Source: VSJD01 sp964617825
GTDB taxonomy: Bacteria; Verrucomicrobiota; Kiritimatiellia; JAAZAB01
Length of the DNA: 64,000 nucleotides
Direction of reading: 5' to 3'
Assembly: GCA_964617825.1 (NCBI GenBank)
Contig: CAZTWL010000001.1
Location: 186,001 to 250,000, forward strand
The notes below the pieces were generated by a model, which ran no database searches, was not told the origin of the DNA, and was given only the letters and a program-made list of their open reading frames with translations. Numbering within the stretch: position 1 is the first letter of the stretch; every line of letters begins with the position of its first letter. This document shows, in pieces, positions 58,599-64,000 of this stretch. The position numbers and the translations under genes were made by a program.

Positions 58599-59780
58599 GT
58601 GGCAACCAAGCGCGATTATTATGAAGTGTTAGGCGTATCCCGCACGGCCAGCGATGAAGAAATCAAAAAGGCCTACCGTAAGCTGGCCCTGCAGCATCAT
58701 CCGGATCGCAATGCCGGCAACAAGGCCGCCGAGGAGAAATTCAAGGAGCTTTCCGAGGCCTACGAGGTGCTTAACGATTCTCAAAAACGGCAACAATATG
58801 ACCAGTATGGCCATGCCGGCCTGCGGTCCTCGTTCGGGCCGGGCGGGTTCGATTTTTCCCGCGATTTTACGCATGGGGCCGATTTGCACGATATTTTCGG
58901 CGACCTGTTCGGCGGAGCCGGCGGCATGTTCGAGGAGTTTTTCGGCCGCGCCGGAGGACGACGGGGGGCGGATGGGTCACGGGCCGCGCGCGGGGCGGAC
59001 TTGCGCTTCGACCTGGAAATCGATTTTGAGGATTCGATTTTCGGCGCCGAGCACGAAATTACCCTGCCGGTGTCGGATACCTGTTCCACCTGCAAGGGAA
59101 CGGGCGCGGAACCGGGGCATCACAAGGAAACCTGCCGGCATTGCAATGGCCGCGGAATTGTGGTCACGTCGAGCGGCTTTTTCCATGTGCAGCAGGATTG
59201 CCCATCCTGCGGCGGCCGCGGCGAAATCATCACGCATCCCTGCCGGACCTGTCGCGGCACAGGATTGGTCAAGAACAGCAAGCAACTGATGCTAAAAATT
59301 CCGCCGGGCGTGGAAACCGGTTCGCGGTTGCGCCTTTCGGGTCGCGGCGAGGGCGGCGTGCGCGGCGGTCCGCCGGGCGACCTCTACGTCATGTTGCACG
59401 TCCGGCCGCACAGTCTGTTTCAGCGCGAGGGCGCCGACCTGTTTTGCGAAGTGCCCGTGCCCCTGGATACGGCCTTGCTCGGCGGCGAGATCCAGGTTCC
59501 GACGGTCGAAGGCTGGGCCACGCTCAAGCTGGCGCCGGGCACGGAAAACGGAAAACTTTTCCGCCTGCGCGGCAAGGGCGTGCCGGGGCTCGGCGGCGAG
59601 CCGCCCGGCGATTTGCATGCGCGCGTTACCGTCGAGGTTCCCAAAAACCTTTCCGGCGCGCAAAAGCGCAAGCTGAAGGAATTCATCGATAGCTGCGCGG
59701 AAGACCAATATCCGGGTCGCAACCAGTTCAAAAAGCACGCCGGGGAATTTTTGGAACGCGGTAAAAAAGCGGGACAGTGA
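58599..59780 (+). CDS. dnaJ: DnaJ chaperone
   Basis: This is a 393-aa type I J-protein. The J domain has the HPD motif (ALQHHPDRNAGN), followed by a Gly/Phe-rich region with repeated GG and F (about 75-130). Four zinc-finger repeats read CSTCKGTG, CRHCNGRG, CPSCGGRG and CRTCRGTG, and the C-terminal substrate-binding domain ends in the usual LKEFIDSC region. The start is GTG at 58599 with AGGAAGG upstream. It delivers unfolded clients to DnaK and stimulates its ATPase. Confidence 0.96.
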   Translation: MATKRDYYEVLGVSRTASDEEIKKAYRKLALQHHPDRNAGNKAAEEKFKELSEAYEVLNDSQKRQQYDQYGHAGLRSSFGPGGFDFSRDFTHGADLHDIFGDLFGGAGGMFEEFFGRAGGRRGADGSRAARGADLRFDLEIDFEDSIFGAEHEITLPVSDTCSTCKGTGAEPGHHKETCRHCNGRGIVVTSSGFFHVQQDCPSCGGRGEIITHPCRTCRGTGLVKNSKQLMLKIPPGVETGSRLRLSGRGEGGVRGGPPGDLYVMLHVRPHSLFQREGADLFCEVPVPLDTALLGGEIQVPTVEGWATLKLAPGTENGKLFRLRGKGVPGLGGEPPGDLHARVTVEVPKNLSGAQKRKLKEFIDSCAEDQYPGRNQFKKHAGEFLERGKKAGQ

Positions 59781-59813
59781 TCGGCGGGATGCGAATTACT
59801 TCCCTCTGTCCAA

Positions 59814-60707
59814 TTAGGCCGTCGGGGGTTCGTCGAGTCCGTGCATGGCGATAGCGATGGCGCCCATCAGCGCCGTGTCGTAACCCAGGTGGCTCAAACG
59901 AACGTCGGGATAGGGAACGAGGCGCAGGCGTTCCTCCATATGTTTGACCGAGCACGCGATAAGCGGTTCGCCGCCGCCGACAGCTACCCCGCCTCCGAGA
60001 ACGATGACATCGGGGAGATACACGGCGGCAAGGTTCCTCAGCCCCTGTCCGAGGTTGTAAGCCACCTCTTGCCACTCCTGCCGATTCAGGCTCTCAGCCG
60101 GTTTTCCGTAGATGCGGCGAATGCCGTTGCCGGAGACCAGTGCCTCCAGACAATCGGGCGCGCCGCACTCGCAGGCCACTTTTTCGGGCCGGCTACACCG
60201 GAAGTTGACCGATTGGTGCGCGACCTCCGGGTGGCCGCCGTCCATTCCGCGATAAATTCGTCCATCGATGAGAAATCCTCCCCCCATTCCCGTGCTTAAG
60301 GTCAGATAGAGAAAGCGCGGCGCCCGCTCTGCGCCGAAATAGTATTCGCCAACTGCGGCGACATTCGTGTCTACGTCCACGCAGAAAGGGCAATGCCATT
60401 TCGTTTCCATGATGGCTTTCAGTGGAATGTCCCGCCATTTCGGTTGATGCAGAGGCGATACAACGCCTCGTTTCCAGTCGAGCGGCCCCCCGATAGCGGC
60501 GCCCATGGCCGCCACGTTCCGGCCATGGGAAACAGCGGCGATCATCCGGTGCAAGGCATTCAATCCCGGTTCGACTTCGGACGGGGTCGCCTCTTGGACC
60601 CGGTCGAGTATCCGGCCTTGCCTATCCGCGCTGGCGACAAGTAATTTGGTCCCTCCTATGTCGAGCCCGATATAAAGCGTATCGTCGCCCAGATTGGATG
60701 AAATCAT
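59814..60707 (-). CDS. ROK-family sugar kinase with intact zinc motif
   Basis: This 297-aa ROK kinase has the phosphate motif IGLDIGGTKLLV, catalytic Asp in VDVDTNVAAVGE, LSTGMGGGFLIDG, and VIVLGGGVAVGGG, with the structural zinc motif ACECGAPDCLEALVSG complete. It has no helix-turn-helix. It probably phosphorylates glucose or a hexosamine. It starts at 60707 behind AAAGGAG and is divergent from rsmE. It contrasts with the other ROK protein of the window, which has lost the zinc cysteines. Confidence 0.87.
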   Translation of the reverse strand: MISSNLGDDTLYIGLDIGGTKLLVASADRQGRILDRVQEATPSEVEPGLNALHRMIAAVSHGRNVAAMGAAIGGPLDWKRGVVSPLHQPKWRDIPLKAIMETKWHCPFCVDVDTNVAAVGEYYFGAERAPRFLYLTLSTGMGGGFLIDGRIYRGMDGGHPEVAHQSVNFRCSRPEKVACECGAPDCLEALVSGNGIRRIYGKPAESLNRQEWQEVAYNLGQGLRNLAAVYLPDVIVLGGGVAVGGGEPLIACSVKHMEERLRLVPYPDVRLSHLGYDTALMGAIAIAMHGLDEPPTA

Positions 60708-60825
60708 TCGGTCGAACTCCTTTCCCGTCCTAACGTCCCGCAAATGCCGTTGTGGAAAAAAACCGCGCCTGTACGGATCGAGCCGCCGCGTTCCTCCGTA
60801 ATGGGGCGGGGCCTGACAACAGGCA

Positions 60826-60854
60826 TTGATCGTCTGACATATCAAGGCTATACT
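60826..60854 (+). promoter_or_regulatory. Predicted rsmE promoter
   Basis: TTGATC (60826-60831) and TATACT (60849-60854) are 17 bases apart and lie in the AT-rich part of the divergent ROK/rsmE gap. The fit to the sigma70 pattern is good, but a minus-strand use for the ROK gene cannot be excluded. Confidence 0.5.
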
Positions 60855-60971
60855 CTAATATATTTTAGATTAATCAAGTACGTGTTTTACGTTGCGGACT
60901 TGACTAACCGATGGATAGCCGCGCAATTCTGTTGCGCTGTCGGATTAAAACTTTTATAGGTTGGGCAAATT

Positions 60972-61712
60972 ATGCGCTGTCTGATCGATGCCGCCCAATG
61001 GGCGGCGGACGAGATCGAACTGGCCCCGGAGGAATCGCATCACCTGGTTCAGGTCTTGCGCGTCCGGCCCGGAGAGCGGGTGGGCCTTTTCACCGGCCGG
61101 GGCCAAACCGTGGAGGCGACCTTCGTCGCCGTGCGGCAAAAACGGGCGCTGCTCCGCGCTTTGCCCGCCACGCGGCGTACAGCGCCGCCGCCTTCCGTGG
61201 CCGTGACCTTGATCCAGGCGCTTCCCAAACACGCGTTGATGGACGGGATCGTTCAAAAAGCCGTGGAGCTGGGCGCTTTGGCCATTCAGCCCCTGATCAC
61301 CGAGCGGGTCATTGTCCGGCTCTCATCCGACGCCGCCGGGCAGCGCCGCGATCGCTGGCAGAAGATTGCCCTGGAAGCCACGCGACAATGTGGCGCGGCC
61401 TGGATGCCGGATGTGCTGCCGGTCCGTTGCCTGCCGGAGATCATACCAGACCTGGCGCATTTCGATCTGTGTTTGGTCGGTTCGCTCCACACGGATGCCC
61501 GCCCCTTCCGTGAAGTTGTGACCCAACCGCGCCTGCGTTCGATGAAGCGTGTCGCGCTGATCGTTGGTCCGGAAGGCGACCTGTCGGAGAAGGAAACCCT
61601 GGCATTGCGCGATGCGGGCGCGCAGCTTGCCAGTTTTGGCAAAGCCGTGTTTCGGGTGGAAACCGCCGCCCTCTACGGGTTAAGTCTGCTGCATTACGAA
61701 TTTCAGGCTTAG
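60972..61712 (+). CDS. rsmE: 16S rRNA m3U1498 methyltransferase RsmE
   Basis: This 246-aa SPOUT-class methyltransferase has an N-terminal PUA-like domain (ESHHLVQVLRVRPGERVGLF) and a trefoil-knot C-terminal domain with ALPKHALMDGIVQKAVELG, ITERVIV, RWQKIALEATRQCGAAWMP, VALIVGPEGDLSEKE and VFRVETAALYGLSLL. It methylates U1498 of 16S rRNA. The start 60972 follows an AGGTTGGG stretch. The gene stands between the ROK kinase and the DUF2723 protein. Confidence 0.93.
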   Translation: MRCLIDAAQWAADEIELAPEESHHLVQVLRVRPGERVGLFTGRGQTVEATFVAVRQKRALLRALPATRRTAPPPSVAVTLIQALPKHALMDGIVQKAVELGALAIQPLITERVIVRLSSDAAGQRRDRWQKIALEATRQCGAAWMPDVLPVRCLPEIIPDLAHFDLCLVGSLHTDARPFREVVTQPRLRSMKRVALIVGPEGDLSEKETLALRDAGAQLASFGKAVFRVETAALYGLSLLHYEFQA

Positions 61713-61722
61713 GGCCTTGCCC

Positions 61723-64000
61723 TCACGGTCCGAACAGGCCGGGCATGGGCGTAAACGGCTGTTGGGTTGCCGGGATAAGTTTCCGGAAGATTTCCGTGCC
61801 GCGCAAGGGATCGAGGCGCGCATCCTTGCGGATCAAGTCCTTGATCGGCTCGCCGCCGCAGGCGACGGCCTGCTGCAAGGCTTGCAGGGCGCGGTCGTTC
61901 TGGCCCATTTGAATCTGAACGCAGGCCAGTTCCATCCAGGCGCGCGGATCGTTCTTCTCGCGCTGGAGATAACGCTGGTAAGCCTCGGCCATCAGCGGCC
62001 AACGCGGCGGATTAGAGGCCAGCTCGACCACTTTCAAGTAAGCCTGGGGCGGAATGGTCGGATTGTTCAGCACCTGCATGGATAGATCTTGAAAGGGCTG
62101 TTCCCGGCCTGTGCGCTGGTAAATCGTGGCCAGCTCGAACACCATGTCCAGCGTGCCGCTGCCTTTCGACAGCTCGGCCTGCAATTGGCCGACCCGGTTG
62201 TTCATCTGGGCCATTTCCTTGATCTGGTTGATGAATCCGGGGATCCGGTCGTTGTTGGGGTCGTTGGCCAGGTTCGTTTCCATGAGTCGGATGGCATCGG
62301 CAAACCGGCCCATCTGCATATACATGTCGGCCAGGCGGAAATTGGCTTCCGGGCTGGAAGGATACAAGTCCACGGCCTGCCGGAAAGCTATTTCCGCCTC
62401 GTTCATCATCCGGCGGTAGACGTACAGTCCGGCAATGGCGCAGCGCAACTTCGAAAACGTCTTGCGCGCCACGACATCCCGCTGGAACTTCCGGTCCTTC
62501 ATCAGGCGGTTGAAGTACCAGGCCCAGAAATCCATGTCGTTCTTCACCATTTCGGGAGTCAAGGCGGGCAGCGGCTCCTTGTTGATCTTCATGATCAGGC
62601 CGTGCGGCGAGAGGTAAGGATACATCCAATTGATGACATAACTTTCTTCGACGTAGAAGTCATGCCGCCATTTGTTGGCCTCGAAGATGCTCTTGCTGAT
62701 GATCCCGTTGATTTCCATGACGCCCTGCACACCCTGGACGCTGACCTTGCCGTTCTTGTCGATGTTCACGGCGGCGTTGGAGGGAATCCGCCCGGTGCGC
62801 ACGTCGGTGACGTACGACTGGAAGGCCAGGTTGGTATCCTGGGGCGTGGGAATCCAGATCAGGTCGCCGTAGAGATCGCGCATGACGTTCATATAGGTGT
62901 TGTCGGCCAGCGCGTTCTGGGTGATCAGCATTATGTCGGCGCGCACCTTGGGGCAGAAGATCATGTAAGTGGGCACAAACCGTCCCGGATCGGTGCCGCC
63001 GTAGAAAACGGCGTTGGTGGTCATGGCCGGCGGATATACCGGGTTCGGCAGAGGCTGTTCGCCCGGTTTGAGTTCGCGCGTGATGGCCTCGGCACCGCAC
63101 AGCTGATAATTGCCGAACTGCCAGCCGAAGTCATGGCCGCACAATTCCGTGCCACCGTTGGCCGCGATCATTTTTTCGTCGTACCAGTTCTGCCAGATGC
63201 CGCCCAGCGGCGCAAGCAGGGTGATGGCCAGGGCCAGGGCCAGCACCAGGCGATGCTTGAAAAAACGTTCGAGGAAAGCCAGGCAGAAAAGGAACCCATA
63301 GCCGACCCAGATGGCATAGATGGCGGTGGACTGCACAAATTGGACCTGGGCGATAAAGAGCGACTGGATGTCATGGGGCGGATTAAGCAGGATCATCATG
63401 CCCGGTCCGGTGACCAGGAAGGCGATGATTGTGGCCAGCAGCCAGGACCAGTGCCGGCGCCAGATGGAGCGGAAAAAGAAAATCGGCACCAGGGCCAGGA
63501 GCGGGATGGGGAAGGGAAACTGGTCTTCCAACTGGCTCAGGAATTCGACAAACTGGGTAACAAAGGATTTGGGATCGAGCGCCGGACTCAGGGCCTGGTA
63601 TTGCCCGCGGGTGACGGCATGGCGGAAGCCTTCGAACGTCCGCGGATATCCCCAGTTCATGGGCGGGTTGTAGTCCCCGGCAATGGGCATATAAACGAAG
63701 AACGAGAGGCCCAGGAGCATGAACAGGATCATCGGAACCAGGCGTTTCCACTCCGAGAAAATCTGGCGGGCGAATACCCAAATGATGAACGGCGATAGCA
63801 GCATGACGATGCTCGCGGTTATCCAGAATTCGCGCCGGACGAAGTTGCCGAAGGAATATTCCGGAAACGCAAGTTGCAGCAGGACCACGGCGCCGATGGC
63901 CACCAACCCGGCCGCCAGGCAGTCCCGGAACAGGCGCCGGTCGGCTGCCCAAAAAATCATCATGAGCCCCGGCACCATCAAGGTGATCGGCTGGCAGTTG
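61723..64000 (-). CDS. DUF2723/TMEM260-like membrane glycosyltransferase with TPR tail (5' partial)
   Basis: The frame is open through the right window edge, so the start lies beyond base 64000; about 758 C-terminal residues are seen. The N-terminal part has several membrane helices (LVAIGAVVLLQLAFP, SIVMLLSPFIIWVF, LVPMILFMLLGLSFF, LVLALALAITLLAPLG) with the DUF2723-like segment DYNPPMNWGYPRTFEGF. The C-terminal part has TPR-like helices (EAEIAFRQAVDLYPSSPEANF, DRALQALQQAVACGG). Members relate to protein O-mannosyltransferases (TMEM260), so glycosylation of exported proteins is likely. This family is common in Bacteroidetes and the PVC group. Confidence 0.8.
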   Translation of the reverse strand, partial: NCQPITLMVPGLMMIFWAADRRLFRDCLAAGLVAIGAVVLLQLAFPEYSFGNFVRREFWITASIVMLLSPFIIWVFARQIFSEWKRLVPMILFMLLGLSFFVYMPIAGDYNPPMNWGYPRTFEGFRHAVTRGQYQALSPALDPKSFVTQFVEFLSQLEDQFPFPIPLLALVPIFFFRSIWRRHWSWLLATIIAFLVTGPGMMILLNPPHDIQSLFIAQVQFVQSTAIYAIWVGYGFLFCLAFLERFFKHRLVLALALAITLLAPLGGIWQNWYDEKMIAANGGTELCGHDFGWQFGNYQLCGAEAITRELKPGEQPLPNPVYPPAMTTNAVFYGGTDPGRFVPTYMIFCPKVRADIMLITQNALADNTYMNVMRDLYGDLIWIPTPQDTNLAFQSYVTDVRTGRIPSNAAVNIDKNGKVSVQGVQGVMEINGIISKSIFEANKWRHDFYVEESYVINWMYPYLSPHGLIMKINKEPLPALTPEMVKNDMDFWAWYFNRLMKDRKFQRDVVARKTFSKLRCAIAGLYVYRRMMNEAEIAFRQAVDLYPSSPEANFRLADMYMQMGRFADAIRLMETNLANDPNNDRIPGFINQIKEMAQMNNRVGQLQAELSKGSGTLDMVFELATIYQRTGREQPFQDLSMQVLNNPTIPPQAYLKVVELASNPPRWPLMAEAYQRYLQREKNDPRAWMELACVQIQMGQNDRALQALQQAVACGGEPIKDLIRKDARLDPLRGTEIFRKLIPATQQPFTPMPGLFGP

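Noticed and set aside
62089..63798. A 569-codon plus-strand frame opposite the DUF2723 protein
   Set aside because: It is His/Gly/Val-rich shadow sequence. The opposite strand encodes membrane helices and TPR units of a known family.

Overview
The window is a GC-rich bacterial chromosome segment that most resembles the PVC superphylum (Kiritimatiellota, Lentisphaerota or Verrucomicrobiota). This placement is inferred from gene families: a DUF2723/TPR membrane protein, several URO-D-type methyltransferase-like proteins, DUF4838-type glycan proteins, a CbiR-like cobamide enzyme, a delta-60-repeat protein and a Bacteroidetes-like ketol-acid reductoisomerase. No rRNA is present to fix the taxonomy.

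Layout. 1-7 kb: the end of radC, tRNA-Ser(GGA), a nitrilase-family amidase, a VOC protein, enolase with an FtsB-like protein, a DUF1343/NamZ-like hydrolase, an MFS carrier and hypA. 7-12 kb: a CbiR-like enzyme behind a very large secreted delta-60/FG-GAP repeat protein, then tatD. 12-24 kb: a complete minus-strand phosphate locus, read as phoB-phoR, a KimA-like potassium importer, a porin, a small winged-helix-like protein, pstS-pstC-pstA, two pstB genes and phoU. 24-34 kb: a ROK protein and then a glycan island (1179-aa orphan, DUF4838 protein, IS256-like transposase remnant, GH51) whose glycine codon use differs from its neighbours. 34-41 kb: ilvC, a nucleoside kinase, a cytoplasmic GH20 overlapping a HAD phosphatase, and a PP-loop tRNA-thiolation-like protein. 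41-51.6 kb: a six-gene minus-strand set (FAH-family hydrolase, double alpha/beta hydrolase, two glycosidase-like proteins, two URO-D proteins) that looks like cytoplasmic catabolism of an esterified or methylated glycan. 51.7-64 kb: leuB, asd, a coiled-coil membrane protein overlapped by a 52-aa lipoprotein, rsmI, a STAS/PP2C pair, grpE, dnaJ, a ROK kinase, rsmE and a partial DUF2723 protein.

Strongest signals. (1) The two PstB ATPases carry complementary defects: PstB1 has LPLDQ instead of LSGGQ, while PstB2 has lost its Q-loop Gln and H-loop His. In a heterodimer all three changes fall in one ATP site and the other site stays canonical, which predicts an obligate asymmetric PstB1/PstB2 phosphate importer. 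(2) A near-consensus c-di-AMP (ydaO/yuaA) riboswitch lies directly upstream of the KimA-like gene. (3) GTTAG units at 11-bp period precede pstS, the porin and phoB and are probably this organism's Pho box. (4) The 41-51.6 kb operon, with its variant URO-D metal motifs, is the best candidate for an undescribed pathway.
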